Part shown: piece after piece, positions 1 through 9,306 of the stretch
Layout of the letters: every line of letters begins with the position of its first letter
How positions within the stretch are numbered: the first letter of the stretch is position 1
Assembly (NCBI GenBank): GCA_041653995.1
Contig: JBAZEK010000002.1
Span: forward strand, 496,001 to 560,000
Source of the DNA: Dehalococcoidia bacterium
GTDB lineage: Bacteria > Chloroflexota > Dehalococcoidia > GIF9 > UBA5629
Reading direction: 5' to 3'
DNA length: 64,000 nucleotides
Notes under the pieces: generated by a model
Told to the model about the DNA's origin: nothing
The model's database searches: none
What the model saw: the letters and a program-made list of their open reading frames with translations, nothing else
Made by a program: the position numbers and the translations under genes

Positions 1-219
1 AAAATGACGTTTGGTATGACCGATGTCCCGGTGTACTGTGTTCACTGCGCGCTGCAGGATATAGTGCCCATAGAGGAGACAGGATACCCCATCTGGATCA
101 TTGAGCCGCCCAGGGAGTTTGGCAAGGACCCCTGCCGCTACATGATATACAAGGACCCGGACAAGATCCCCGCCAAATATTACGAAAGGTACGGGTTGAA
201 GAAACCGGCAAAGGCTTAA
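1..219 (+). CDS. C-terminal end of an unrecognised protein (cut by window edge)
   Basis: The reading frame is open from the first base, so this is probably the last ~72 codons of a longer gene and not a small gene starting at the ATG at 4. No ribosome binding site can be checked before that ATG. The visible part has a CVHC cysteine pair near its start and many Pro, Tyr and Lys residues, ending in a basic Lys-rich tail. I do not recognise the family. It ends 22 bases before a CoA-transferase gene on the same strand, so it probably belongs to the same catabolic operon. Confidence 0.55.
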   Translation, partial: KMTFGMTDVPVYCVHCALQDIVPIEETGYPIWIIEPPREFGKDPCRYMIYKDPDKIPAKYYERYGLKKPAKA

Positions 220-241
220 TTTTAGTGAAAGGAGAATTGCT

Positions 242-1420
242 GTGATTCAAGCACTGGATGGTATAAAGGTACTGGACCTGTGCCGTGGCTATCCCCCTGC
301 TTTTGCGGCCATGCATATGGGTGATTTCGGCGCAGACGTGATCAAGGTCGATCCCGTCGGGTACGTTCTGGCACTTCCTATGGAAGCGGCTGCGCAAACG
401 ATGTCTGCATATACCTTTATCGACAGGAACAAGCGCAGCGTCAAGCTCAACCTGAAATCGGAGCAGGGGAAAGAGGTCATTTATAAGTTGATCAAAAAGA
501 TGGATGTCCTGGTGGAAAATTCGAGGCCGGGCACAATGGAGAAGCTGGGCATCGGGTATGACACCTTGAAGGAGATTAATCCACGGCTGATATTCTGTGC
601 GGTCAGCGGATACGGGCAAACGGGCCCATACAGGGACATCGTAGGGCATGATGCCAATTTCATGGCCATCTCAGGCGCTCTCAGCCTGATCGGCCCCAAA
701 GATGGGCCGCCCTGCTGGCCCAGCAACATGGTTGCCGATTTTGCCGGCGCGGGATTGCATCCACTGATAGGAATACTCATTGCCCTGCAGGCCAGGGAGA
801 GGACGGGTAAAGGGCAGCTGGTGGATATCGCCTACCTGGACAGCGTTTTCTCATTGATCTCGTTTGATGCTACGATGTATATGGTTTCAGGAGAAAAAAG
901 GAGGCGGGGCTGCACACCTCAGACCGGCGGCGAACCGCACTGTTCCACCTATCTTACGAAAGACAATGAGTATATCACCATCCAGTTTATCGAAACGCCT
1001 TTCTGGAAAAACTTCTGCGAGGCCATAGGGCGGCCGGACCTGATAGCCAGGCAATGGCCGAAAGATGATGCCGACCGTCAGGAGATGTTCAAGATAATGA
1101 GGGAACTCTTTCTGACCAAAACGCGAGATGAGTGGTGGGAATGGGCCAAACAGAGGCAGGTGTTCTTCGGCCCGGTGCTCTACATAGAAGAGGCGATGGA
1201 CGATCCTCAACTGAGGAGCAGGCAGATGATAATGGAGAAAGAGCATCCCGTGCTGGGGAAGATAAAGCAGCTGGGCAACCCGCTCAAATTATCCGATACA
1301 CCCGCCCAGTTCAAAACATACTCTCCCATGCCCGGTGAACATACCGATGAGATATTAGCAGAGATGGGCTACTCCGTGGCCCAAATCCAAAAGTTGAGAG
1401 AAACCAAGGCCGTCGAGTGA
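242..1420 (+). CDS. CaiB/BaiF family III CoA-transferase or alpha-methylacyl-CoA racemase
   Basis: 392 residues, the usual length for the family. The N-terminal block with the GADVIKVD motif, the DRNKRS segment near residue 61 and the GQLVDIAYLD block near 191-200 are standard. Asp195 aligns with the catalytic Asp of formyl-CoA transferase and CaiB. A GHD motif (His136) resembles the His of the racemase subgroup, so racemisation of a 2-methylacyl-CoA is as plausible as CoA transfer. The start is GTG at 242, behind AAAGGAG. It is the first of three tandem paralogues, spaced 30 and 16 bases apart. The substrate cannot be told from sequence. Confidence 0.9.
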   Translation: MIQALDGIKVLDLCRGYPPAFAAMHMGDFGADVIKVDPVGYVLALPMEAAAQTMSAYTFIDRNKRSVKLNLKSEQGKEVIYKLIKKMDVLVENSRPGTMEKLGIGYDTLKEINPRLIFCAVSGYGQTGPYRDIVGHDANFMAISGALSLIGPKDGPPCWPSNMVADFAGAGLHPLIGILIALQARERTGKGQLVDIAYLDSVFSLISFDATMYMVSGEKRRRGCTPQTGGEPHCSTYLTKDNEYITIQFIETPFWKNFCEAIGRPDLIARQWPKDDADRQEMFKIMRELFLTKTRDEWWEWAKQRQVFFGPVLYIEEAMDDPQLRSRQMIMEKEHPVLGKIKQLGNPLKLSDTPAQFKTYSPMPGEHTDEILAEMGYSVAQIQKLRETKAVE

Positions 1421-1450
1421 TCAGCAGCGTCATTTCTGGAGGTAGCAGCC

Positions 1451-2620
1451 ATGTTAAACGGAATCAGAGTATTGGACGTCGGTGGTTGGGGAGTGGGGCC
1501 AATAGCTTGCTGTCTGTTAGGCAGCCTCGGTGCGGATGTGATCCGCTTCGAACCGCCCAAGTATGACGGGCTTTACCATGTCGGTACCATGTTGAGCGGC
1601 GCCGGCACCACCTATATCTCCGCTCATTTCAACGAGCGCAATATCATCATCGACCTTAAAAAAGAGGACGAACGGGAACTCGGCCTTAAAATCGCCGCAA
1701 CCGCGGATGTGTTAATCGAAAACCATCCGCCCGGCGCGATGGCAAAGCTGCAATTCGATTACGAAAGCGTTCGCAAAGTGAATCCGAATATTATTTACTG
1801 TGCGAGCTCCAGCTACGGGACCAAAGGCCCGTATGCAAATATGCCCAGCAACGATCCTATGATGCAGCTCGCTTCAGGTTTCGCCAGCCTGAATGGATCA
1901 CCGGGTAGCCAGGGCGAGATGTTTCGATATGTCGCATCGGTGGACTATACCACCAGCCTTAACATCGTACAAGTGGTGTTGCTGGCATTAATGGCACGCC
2001 AGGTCACCGGGCGCGGCCAGAAAATCGAGATGTCGCAGTTTGAAGCAGTGCTGGCCCTCCAGACGACCCGTATCGCGGAGTTTTTCGCAACCGGAAAAAG
2101 CCCATCGCCTATGGGGACGGCCAATCCCAATATCGTGCCTTCACAGGCTTTCCGGACATACGACAATAAATATGTCAATGTCAGTGTGCATCGTGAAGAA
2201 TACTGGCCGAGGTTATGCAAAGCGCTGGGGCTGGCCGACCTTGAAAAAGATCCTAAATATGCTACCAATGAGGACCGTGTTAAAAACAGAGAGGAGCTTA
2301 TACCCATACTGGAGGAAAAATTTGCCCGGGAGCCTGCCAGATGGTGGTTGATGCTGATGCGGCGCAGCGGCGTTCCCATCGGCCCGATTAACTCGGTGGA
2401 TGAAATCTACAACGATCCTCATCTTAGGGAAAACAAGATGATTTTGAAGCTGAAAACCCCCTGGGGGCCGACTCTGTTCACCAACTTCCCTCTCAAGTTC
2501 AGCAATCCACTCAAACCTATCAAAATCACGGCGCCGGTTAAGCCCGATAAGAACAGGAGGGAAATCCTGGTGGAGGTTTCCGGGTCGAATAAACAAACTA
2601 AAGGCAAACAAGTTAAGTAG
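1451..2620 (+). CDS. CaiB/BaiF family CoA-transferase paralogue with Glu in the catalytic block
   Basis: 389 residues with the full family III fold signature: LGADVIRFEPP near the N-terminus, an IYCASSSYG strand, and a conserved C-terminal PxxSVDEIYNDPH-type region. In the active-site block the usual GQ-x-hD motif reads GRGQKIEMSQFE, so Glu192 stands where I align the catalytic Asp. The Arg/Lys-rich NRNKRS motif is replaced by NERNIII. These changes suggest an altered or lost CoA-transfer activity, perhaps a partner subunit of a neighbouring paralogue. The ATG follows a GGAGGTAG ribosome binding site. Confidence 0.88.
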   Translation: MLNGIRVLDVGGWGVGPIACCLLGSLGADVIRFEPPKYDGLYHVGTMLSGAGTTYISAHFNERNIIIDLKKEDERELGLKIAATADVLIENHPPGAMAKLQFDYESVRKVNPNIIYCASSSYGTKGPYANMPSNDPMMQLASGFASLNGSPGSQGEMFRYVASVDYTTSLNIVQVVLLALMARQVTGRGQKIEMSQFEAVLALQTTRIAEFFATGKSPSPMGTANPNIVPSQAFRTYDNKYVNVSVHREEYWPRLCKALGLADLEKDPKYATNEDRVKNREELIPILEEKFAREPARWWLMLMRRSGVPIGPINSVDEIYNDPHLRENKMILKLKTPWGPTLFTNFPLKFSNPLKPIKITAPVKPDKNRREILVEVSGSNKQTKGKQVK

Positions 2621-2636
2621 AGGGAGGATCTGAGCG

Positions 2637-3842
2637 ATGACACCTCTGAAGGGAATTAAAGTACTGGATTTAAGCGAGGAAATCGCGGGCCCGTTCTGTG
2701 CCATGCAATTGAGCGATGGCGGGGCCGAGGTTATCAAGGTGGAGCCTATCGGCGGTGATTGGTCGCGTCACCTGGGAGAGAAGAAAAACGGTGAAAGCGT
2801 TCTCTTCCTGTCATTGAACCGCGGCAAGAAAAGCATTGCGCTGAATCTGCAGGAAGCCCGGGGGCGTGAGATAGTGCGCAAGCTGGCCAAAGATGCAGAC
2901 GTCCTGATCGAAAGTTTCGGGCCAGGCAAAGCTGAAGAGCTGGGAATAGGATATGCTCAACTATCCGCGGAAAATCCGGGGCTCGTCTATTGTGCGATTT
3001 CCCCCTTCGGTCCCGTCGGCCCCTATGCGGGGATGCCTGCCTCTGAGCTGGAGATACAGGGCATGGCGGGTTACCAGTGGTTCCTGGGTGAGATGGGTGA
3101 GGCGCCGGTGCGCCTGGGAGCGGACATGGCGACAACCACAACCGGCATGTGGTCATTTATAGGCATACTCTCCGCCCTGTTCAGCAGGAAGAAAACAGGC
3201 GTCGGCCAGAAGATAGACAGTTCCATGTTCTTGAATATGATTATGATGTATGGATATGTTATAACGGCTCATTACAACCTGGATTTCCCCGGCGGCTGGC
3301 ATTTCACCGGCCCGTATGATCATGCCGAGACGGGATACAGGACCAGGGACCGTGCGCTTATGTTCGGTATGCCGATCGCGGCCGACAAGATACAATCCGC
3401 CTGGGAATCTTTCTGCAGGCAGGTTGGACTGGAAGCGCTGCTGGAAGACCCCTATTTCAAGGAAAAGGGGATGCGTATGGTAGGTATCGGTCGCGATGCC
3501 CAGGAGTTCAAGCCCGTGATAGAATCAGCCCTTGAAAATATGACTTCCGCAGAGATAAAAAAAATAGTCGAAGGCCTGTCCGGCTACTGCGCGGTATTCA
3601 AGAATCTGCAGGACGTGTTCAGCGAACCACAGGTTGAAGCAGTTAACATGGTCGAAGAGCTTGAACATCCGTCCGCCGGCAAGATAAAGGTCACGGGGAT
3701 ACCATGGAAGCTGCTGGACACTCCTTTAAAGGTACAGGGACCTCCTCCCACGCTGGGTCAGCATACGGAAAAAATCCTGCAGGCGCTGGGCTATTCAGCC
3801 CGGGAGATCACTGCCTTTAGAGAAGCGCAAATCGTAGCTTAA
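2637..3842 (+). CDS. CaiB/BaiF family CoA-transferase (third tandem copy)
   Basis: 401 residues. It carries the GAEVIKVEP motif, LNRGKKSIALNL near residue 60, and GQKIDSSMF near 191-198, keeping an Asp (193) at the aligned catalytic position. The second acidic residue of that block is Leu. The gene lies 16 bases after its upstream paralogue with GGGAGGAT as ribosome binding site. It is clearly diverged from the two copies before it, so the three are old duplicates or separately recruited enzymes and not a recent tandem array. A role in moving CoA between carboxylic acids is known for the family; the actual acid is unknown. Confidence 0.9.
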   Translation: MTPLKGIKVLDLSEEIAGPFCAMQLSDGGAEVIKVEPIGGDWSRHLGEKKNGESVLFLSLNRGKKSIALNLQEARGREIVRKLAKDADVLIESFGPGKAEELGIGYAQLSAENPGLVYCAISPFGPVGPYAGMPASELEIQGMAGYQWFLGEMGEAPVRLGADMATTTTGMWSFIGILSALFSRKKTGVGQKIDSSMFLNMIMMYGYVITAHYNLDFPGGWHFTGPYDHAETGYRTRDRALMFGMPIAADKIQSAWESFCRQVGLEALLEDPYFKEKGMRMVGIGRDAQEFKPVIESALENMTSAEIKKIVEGLSGYCAVFKNLQDVFSEPQVEAVNMVEELEHPSAGKIKVTGIPWKLLDTPLKVQGPPPTLGQHTEKILQALGYSAREITAFREAQIVA

Positions 3843-3864
3843 TAATGATGGAGGACAGCATAAT

Positions 3865-4821
3865 ATGATTGTTGATGCTCACACCCATTTCTGGTTCAAA
3901 GGATTCATGCCGACGGCGTTCCACCGTAATACGGCCGAGGAGTGGGCCAAGAAGGAGGCGGGACGCAAGCCCGAGATGATCCTTCCCAAGATCGAGGAGG
4001 GAGTCACAGATCCGGACGGCACGGACTATATAGCTAATATGGATAAGGCCGGCGTGGATGCCAGCATCATCATGATGACCGATTTCGGCACATACTGGAC
4101 CGGTGAGGAACCCGCCGTTCCATACGAAGAGCAGGTGGTGCTTTTTGGCGAATTCCAGAAAAAATACAAAGGCAGGCTTTACGTCTGCGCTTATGTTGAT
4201 CCCCGCAGGCCGGACTGTGCCAAGATCATGACCAAAGCGATTAAGGAATGCGGCTTGAAGGGATGCGGCGAGTTCACGACCAAAAGCCTGCTGGTGAACA
4301 GCGACGAGGCGAAACCGCTGGCCAAAGTATGCGCCGATCTGGACATACCGGTAGTGATCCATACGCGCGCAGGCGAAGGCATCAATATGGCCGGCGCAGA
4401 TTTCACCTTACCCAACCACAACCACCCCGGCCACATCGCGGGGCTCCTTAAAGCTTATAAGGGATTAAAAGTGGTGATTGCCCATGCCGGTTATCCCAAG
4501 TGGTGGGAGGCTGCCATACAAGTGGCCAAGGGTCACCCCAACTGCTACCTGGAGCTATCAAACTGGAATTTCGGCGCTGTGAATATGGATGATTTCGTGC
4601 CGATCCTGGCCTGCATGAGGGACAACCTGGGCGCAGACCATATACTGTTCGCCAGCGACCATCCCTCGGGCAAACGCTACCGTTCGCTGGGTTTCCTGCC
4701 GGGCTGGGTCAACTACTTCAAGGAGTTGCCGGAGAAAGCGAAGAGCCTGGGATATGAATTCACCAAAGCCGAAGTAGATATGGTACTGGGCGAAAACGCC
4801 AGAAAACTTTTCAAGCTATAG
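3865..4821 (+). CDS. Amidohydrolase-2 family metal-dependent hydrolase or decarboxylase
   Basis: 318 residues of TIM-barrel amidohydrolase type. It opens with DAHTHFW, the HxH metal motif, followed by VVIHTRAG, VIAHAGYPKWW and a late FASDHPSG with the conserved Asp. This set is typical of the ACMSD/2-pyrone-dicarboxylate/resorcylate decarboxylase group, which acts on small ring or carboxylic substrates with one metal ion. It lies 22 bases after the CoA-transferase trio and 21 before an SDR gene, so it very likely shares their pathway. The sequence does not decide between hydrolysis and decarboxylation. No signal peptide; cytoplasmic. Confidence 0.85.
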   Translation: MIVDAHTHFWFKGFMPTAFHRNTAEEWAKKEAGRKPEMILPKIEEGVTDPDGTDYIANMDKAGVDASIIMMTDFGTYWTGEEPAVPYEEQVVLFGEFQKKYKGRLYVCAYVDPRRPDCAKIMTKAIKECGLKGCGEFTTKSLLVNSDEAKPLAKVCADLDIPVVIHTRAGEGINMAGADFTLPNHNHPGHIAGLLKAYKGLKVVIAHAGYPKWWEAAIQVAKGHPNCYLELSNWNFGAVNMDDFVPILACMRDNLGADHILFASDHPSGKRYRSLGFLPGWVNYFKELPEKAKSLGYEFTKAEVDMVLGENARKLFKL

Positions 4822-4842
4822 AAATTCAAAGGAGAATGAGAG

Positions 4843-5805
4843 ATGACCATATTAGTGACAGGTGGAAAGGGCTTTATCGGCGCCCGCGTTATCAAAAACC
4901 TGGTGGAGCGCGGTGAAGAAGTGGTTTGCATGGAGCCCAAGCTCACGCCGGGAAGGCTGGGTGAGCTGGCCGGCAAGATCACGATGGTCGAAGGCGATAT
5001 AGTAAACTTCGCTAATATCTCCGACGTCCTGAGCAAGTACAAGGTCGACAGGGTGGCGCATATGGTGTTCTTCTCGGCGGAGGAGCGTGGTGTCAGCGAG
5101 CGCCCCGAGAAGGCCGGCGACCTGTATAAGCAGATGATGATCATGAACACCGGCACTTTCCATATTTTTGAGGCTGCCCGCCTGGCCGGTGTAAAGAAAT
5201 TTGTTTACCCCAGTTCCATACAGTATCACGGAATACCCTGGGACGGCCCCGAGCCAGTGAACGAGGACTCCCCTGCCAGGCCCAACAGGGGTTATGGAAT
5301 CGGCAAGTTTTTGTGCGAGCACCTGGCACATGAATACAACAGGCTGCTCAAGACAGATATTGTCACTATAAGGATACCCGGCGTATACGGGCCGGGCGTG
5401 CGAATCGGCGCCCGGGGAGTAAACCTGATAGGTACGGCTGGAGCGCTGGGCAACGAGATACCTTTCCCCTATCCGGCCAAGCAGTACATCGTTCTGGCTC
5501 ACGTCGATGATATAGCTGAAATGGTGGCCAGGATACTGTTTGCGCCGAAACTGCCGCATGAGGTCTACCATGTCGGCGGCCACTATGTCTCGTACGGCGA
5601 AATGGCGGAGATAGGCCGAAAGATTATCCCCGATATGAAGATCACCTTTGATGACAGCGGTCCCTTCGGGCATATGTATAAGATAGATTGCAGCAGGATG
5701 ATCAAAGAGATAGGAGTGCAGCACCGCAGCCTGTATGACGGGTACTTCGAACTCGTTAACCTGACACGTAAAGAGAACAACCTGCCGCCGATAGAAAAGA
5801 AATAG
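4843..5805 (+). CDS. NAD-dependent epimerase/dehydratase (extended SDR)
   Basis: 320 residues. The Rossmann motif VTGGKGFIGARV lies at the N-terminus and the active-site YGIGK (YxxxK) about residue 155, after a PSSIQYHG strand containing the catalytic Ser. This is the extended SDR family, whose members oxidise, reduce or epimerise sugars, steroids and other alcohols using NAD(P). In this setting, among CoA-transferases and a thiolase, a 3-hydroxy or ring-alcohol dehydrogenase role is more likely than sugar nucleotide metabolism; that is inference from context. The ribosome binding site is AAAGGAGA at ~4829-4836. Confidence 0.85.
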   Translation: MTILVTGGKGFIGARVIKNLVERGEEVVCMEPKLTPGRLGELAGKITMVEGDIVNFANISDVLSKYKVDRVAHMVFFSAEERGVSERPEKAGDLYKQMMIMNTGTFHIFEAARLAGVKKFVYPSSIQYHGIPWDGPEPVNEDSPARPNRGYGIGKFLCEHLAHEYNRLLKTDIVTIRIPGVYGPGVRIGARGVNLIGTAGALGNEIPFPYPAKQYIVLAHVDDIAEMVARILFAPKLPHEVYHVGGHYVSYGEMAEIGRKIIPDMKITFDDSGPFGHMYKIDCSRMIKEIGVQHRSLYDGYFELVNLTRKENNLPPIEKK

Positions 5806-5831
5806 CTTACGCGTTTAAGCGGGAGTATAAA

Positions 5832-6263
5832 ATGAGCGAAAATGTAGCGGGTGCAGAGAAAAAGACTATTCCTTTGCAGGAAGGCCTGTTCGAAATGGGC
5901 AGCGACGGCAAATATCACCTTGTTGCCAGCCGCTGTAAAAGTTGCAAGCTGACCTTCTTCCCCAAAAGGAAATACTGCGGGAAATGCGGTTCCGGCGATG
6001 TAGAGGTATTTAATCTGAGCGACCGCGGCAAGGTCTTTACCTTCAGCCAGGTAGACAGGAAGAGCATATATACAATTATAGAGCCGCCCTATATGGAGGC
6101 GGAAGTCGAGATGCCGGAAGGCGTCCATATATTCACAATACTCGATAAATGCGATTTTAAGGCGGTGGACTTCGGGATGGAGGTGGAAGTCTATATGGAC
6201 AAGGTCAAGCAGGATGAAGCGGGCAACGACGTCATAGCCTTCAAATTCAAGCCCGCTGCTTAA
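5832..6263 (+). CDS. DUF35 Zn-ribbon/OB-fold protein, thiolase partner
   Basis: 143 residues with an N-terminal rubredoxin-like zinc ribbon (CKSC, then CGKCG about 16 residues later) and a C-terminal OB-fold, the DUF35 architecture. Proteins of this family bind CoA and partner with thiolases or acyl-CoA hydratases, as in the HMG-CoA synthase/thiolase channel of archaea and the ChsH proteins of steroid degraders. The next gene, 45 bases downstream, is a thiolase, which is exactly that pairing. GGGAG lies eight or so bases before the ATG. Confidence 0.9.
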   Translation: MSENVAGAEKKTIPLQEGLFEMGSDGKYHLVASRCKSCKLTFFPKRKYCGKCGSGDVEVFNLSDRGKVFTFSQVDRKSIYTIIEPPYMEAEVEMPEGVHIFTILDKCDFKAVDFGMEVEVYMDKVKQDEAGNDVIAFKFKPAA

Positions 6264-6308
6264 CTATTAAGTCTTAAATCGGCTCAGTTTGACGGAGGAA
6301 ACGGCATT

Positions 6309-7466
6309 ATGAATGAAGTAGTAGTTATGGGAGTGGGCACTCTTCGTTTCGGCAGGTGGCCGAATAAGTCTGTTATGGAGATGGCTGAGGTGCCCATTGA
6401 GGCTGCGCTTAAGGACTCGGGCATCCCGTTCAAGGACATTCAGGCTGCATACATAGGCAGCGAACTGGGGCATTTCCCGGATGCCAGGATGATCGTACAG
6501 AGTTTCGGCTGGACCGGCATCCCCATCAGCCAGATGCAGCAGGCCTGCGCCAGCGGATCAGCCGCATTCAGGGAGGCCTTTTACTCTGTGGCCTCGGGCA
6601 GGTATGACGTCGTCCTGGTGGCAGGCTATGAAAAAATGGGGAAGGGGCTGATCCCGGGCGGCGTGCCCGAGCAGGACAAGGAGTATCATCTCCATTATAT
6701 GGGGCTCGATGTAACGCCGGCCCGCATCGCCATGGCCATAAAAAGAAGAATGCTTACGTACGGCGATACTCCTGAGATGCTGGCGGCCGAGGCGGCCCAG
6801 TGCTTTGAGTACGGGTCGCTCAACCAGTATGCGCACAACCAGAAAAAATACACCACGGCCGATGTGCTGGCTTCGCCCATGATCTGCTCTCCGCTTACTC
6901 TCCTGATGAGCTGCCCTATCAGCGATGGGGCGGCGGCGGCCATAATTTGCAGCAAGAAAAAGGCCAAACAGTACGGAGCGAGCAGGGCTATCACCGTTGC
7001 TGTGAGCGTTGCCGGTACGCCGGATTATAACGATCTGGTGGGCGGGCCCGGACCGCACATCGGCGGCGACTTCAAGGGGGGCAAACTGACCAGCAGGGTG
7101 AGCACGGAGGCCTACGAGAAGAGCGGTATAGGGCCACGAGACATCAAGGTCGTCCAGTGCCATGCGCCCTTCGCCGGCGGTGGCGCAATCTGCATCGAAT
7201 CGCTGGGATACTGCAAGGAAGGGGAAGGCGGGAAATGGTTCCTGGAAGGTAAAACCAGGATTGACGGTCAGGTAGCCGTCAATACCGACGGCGGCCTGAT
7301 AGCCAGGGGACATCCCCTGGGAGCCACCGGAGTCGCCGAGATTGGAGAGCTCGTCCGCCAGTTGAGAGGCGAAGGCGGCGCCCTGCAGATACCAAACAAT
7401 CCCAAAGTGGCCATGGCACACAATACAGGACTGGGCTGTGTAAACATCCATATTTTGAAGAAGTAG
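6309..7466 (+). CDS. SCP2-type thiolase (acetyl-CoA acetyltransferase family)
   Basis: 385 residues. The nucleophilic Cys is Cys80 in QQACASGSAA. The GHPLGATG motif carrying the catalytic His lies near residue 335, and the C-terminal AHNTGLGC segment holds the second Cys. There is an HAPFAGGG stretch in place of the HDCF loop of SCP2 thiolases, so substrate handling may differ. It would cleave a 3-ketoacyl-CoA to acetyl- or propionyl-CoA, or run in reverse, with the DUF35 protein encoded just upstream. GGAGGAAAC precedes the ATG. Confidence 0.9.
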   Translation: MNEVVVMGVGTLRFGRWPNKSVMEMAEVPIEAALKDSGIPFKDIQAAYIGSELGHFPDARMIVQSFGWTGIPISQMQQACASGSAAFREAFYSVASGRYDVVLVAGYEKMGKGLIPGGVPEQDKEYHLHYMGLDVTPARIAMAIKRRMLTYGDTPEMLAAEAAQCFEYGSLNQYAHNQKKYTTADVLASPMICSPLTLLMSCPISDGAAAAIICSKKKAKQYGASRAITVAVSVAGTPDYNDLVGGPGPHIGGDFKGGKLTSRVSTEAYEKSGIGPRDIKVVQCHAPFAGGGAICIESLGYCKEGEGGKWFLEGKTRIDGQVAVNTDGGLIARGHPLGATGVAEIGELVRQLRGEGGALQIPNNPKVAMAHNTGLGCVNIHILKK

Positions 7467-7560
7467 CGGCTCTCCTTCACTTGCAGCGCGGGCCAAAATA
7501 CTTGACCGTGAAGTAAAGTATACCTGATATGATATATCGTTTAAGAAAATTGGTTTTGCG

Positions 7561-9306
7561 ATGAAAGACGAGGAATATTTCAAGCAGATGTTCGCCTCGC
7601 CGCCGGTCGGCCGGGATAAAGTCGTCAGCCTGCGCGAAGCGCTGGAAAAGAACCTGAAAGCGGGCATGTCCGTCTTTCTCGGCTGGAACGCCAACGCGGC
7701 GGTCTGCGAGATCATACGGCAGTACAGAGGTAGCAGCCCCGGCTTCACTCTTGTTATGACCATGACATGGGACCTGTCGATAAACCTCGTCCATTGCGGC
7801 CTGGTCAAGAAGCTTCTCTCAACCAGTTGTTCCTATGCCGCTCCCAACCCTGCGCCCAGCCATGTAATTCAGAGGGCGTACCGCGAAGGGAAGGTGGCGA
7901 TTGAAAACTGGACTCTCTATTCCATGCAGCAGAGGCTGATGGCGGGCGCGCTGGGAGTGGGGTTCATGCCCACCAGGTCCATCACCGGAAGCAGTATGGC
8001 AGCGGAAAACAGCAATTGCTTCACGGAGATAACCGATCCCTTCGACAGCAGCAGGAGGATCGGCGCGGTTAAAGCGTTGAACACGGATATAGCCATTGTC
8101 CATGCCCTGGCTGCGGATAAATACGGCAATACCATCCTGTCGCCTGTTTCACAGGACACGCTGTGGGGACCCAGGGCCGCAAAGGGGGGCGTGATCGTAA
8201 CGGCCGAAAAAATAGTCGACACCGATTTCATACGCCGTCACGCCCATCTGGTCGGCATCCCGGGATACCTCGTGAAATCGGTTTCGCTGTGTCCGCTGGG
8301 AGCTCATCCGCAAGGTCATTTCTCCTGCATCGAGGGCGTTGACAGCTACGGCGAAGACTACGACTTCATGCTCGAGCAGAGAAAAGTGAGTAAGGAACCT
8401 GATTCTCTGGACGCCTGGTTGAAACAGTGGATATACGATGCCGGCGATCATGAAGAATACACACACCGGCTTGGCCTTGAACGTATCTTCGGCCTTAAGC
8501 GCGCACTCGATACGACATATCGGGAAGGCGGCCAGCCCTCCCGGGATTCGGGTAAGGATGCCGGACGCACGGAGTCGATGATCATCGCCGCGTCGAGAGT
8601 AATCGCCGAGCGGGTAAAAGAGGCCGGGTATCAGGTTCTACTGGCCGGTATCGGGATACCGGGACTTGCCGCATGGCTGGCCTATTACCGGCTCAAGAAG
8701 GACGGTATCGATATAAAGCTGATACTCGGTTCGGGGGTGTTTGGATATCAGCCTGCGCCGGGCGATCCGAACTCGTTGAGTGTCCGCCACGTGACTTCCG
8801 CAGCGATGCTGATCGACACCAGCGAGATGTATGGATTCATTATTTCGGGTGAGGGCGCAATGTGCCTCAGCATAATAGGCGCCGCTCAAATCGATGAAAA
8901 AGGAAATATCAACACTACGCGGGTTGGCGCAGATACTTATATCAGCGGGTCGGGCGGAAACAACGACAATACCAGCGGCGCCGCAGAGGTAATGGTGGTG
9001 ACGGCGCAATCGAAGAAGCGCTGCGTCGAGAAGCTGGATTACCTGACTTCACCGGGCGACAGGGTCAGTACTCTCATTACAGATATGGGTGTTTTCCGGA
9101 AAGGCGCCGACGGGAAATTTGTGCTGACGGGCTGTATAATCGGGCCTGACAGTAATAATACGGCGAGTAAGCAGGATGAAATCCAGGATAACTGCGGCTG
9201 GAAGGTAATTAAAGCTTCATCAGTTGCTTCCTTGGCCTATCCCGCCGAACGGGAACTTGCGTTACTCAGGATGTTCGATCCCCACGGCTATGTGTCGGGA
9301 GGATAG
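7561..9306 (+). CDS. Fused family I CoA-transferase (alpha and beta halves in one chain)
   Basis: 581 residues. The first ~300 resemble the A subunit of glutaconate/3-oxoacid-type CoA-transferases (KAGMSVFLGWNANAA, then a long GxGFMPTRS region). A linker near 300-340 joins a B-like half. The ISGEGAMCL stretch in the second half carries a Glu in the place of the family's catalytic Glu, and a GSGGNND loop follows. Most relatives are two separate subunits, so the fusion is notable. The ATG at 7561 has no good ribosome binding site; an in-frame ATG at 7588 behind GAGGAA is an alternative. The stop abuts the next gene's start. Confidence 0.85.
   Translation: MKDEEYFKQMFASPPVGRDKVVSLREALEKNLKAGMSVFLGWNANAAVCEIIRQYRGSSPGFTLVMTMTWDLSINLVHCGLVKKLLSTSCSYAAPNPAPSHVIQRAYREGKVAIENWTLYSMQQRLMAGALGVGFMPTRSITGSSMAAENSNCFTEITDPFDSSRRIGAVKALNTDIAIVHALAADKYGNTILSPVSQDTLWGPRAAKGGVIVTAEKIVDTDFIRRHAHLVGIPGYLVKSVSLCPLGAHPQGHFSCIEGVDSYGEDYDFMLEQRKVSKEPDSLDAWLKQWIYDAGDHEEYTHRLGLERIFGLKRALDTTYREGGQPSRDSGKDAGRTESMIIAASRVIAERVKEAGYQVLLAGIGIPGLAAWLAYYRLKKDGIDIKLILGSGVFGYQPAPGDPNSLSVRHVTSAAMLIDTSEMYGFIISGEGAMCLSIIGAAQIDEKGNINTTRVGADTYISGSGGNNDNTSGAAEVMVVTAQSKKRCVEKLDYLTSPGDRVSTLITDMGVFRKGADGKFVLTGCIIGPDSNNTASKQDEIQDNCGWKVIKASSVASLAYPAERELALLRMFDPHGYVSGG

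Noticed and set aside
98..649. 183-codon minus-strand open frame opposite the first CaiB gene
   Set aside because: It lies opposite strong coding sequence, has no family likeness and no ribosome binding site. It is a shadow of the GC-biased plus frame.
4852..5724. 290-codon minus-strand frame opposite the SDR gene
   Set aside because: The plus frame has clear Rossmann and YxxxK motifs. The minus product resembles nothing.
7495..7545. Promoter TTGACC...TATGAT before the fused CoA-transferase
   Set aside because: The spacer is about 20 bases and the gene probably continues the upstream operon, so support is too weak to list.
6558..7808. 416-codon minus-strand frame spanning the thiolase and the CoA-transferase start
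   Set aside because: It overlaps two well-supported genes and has no family signal.
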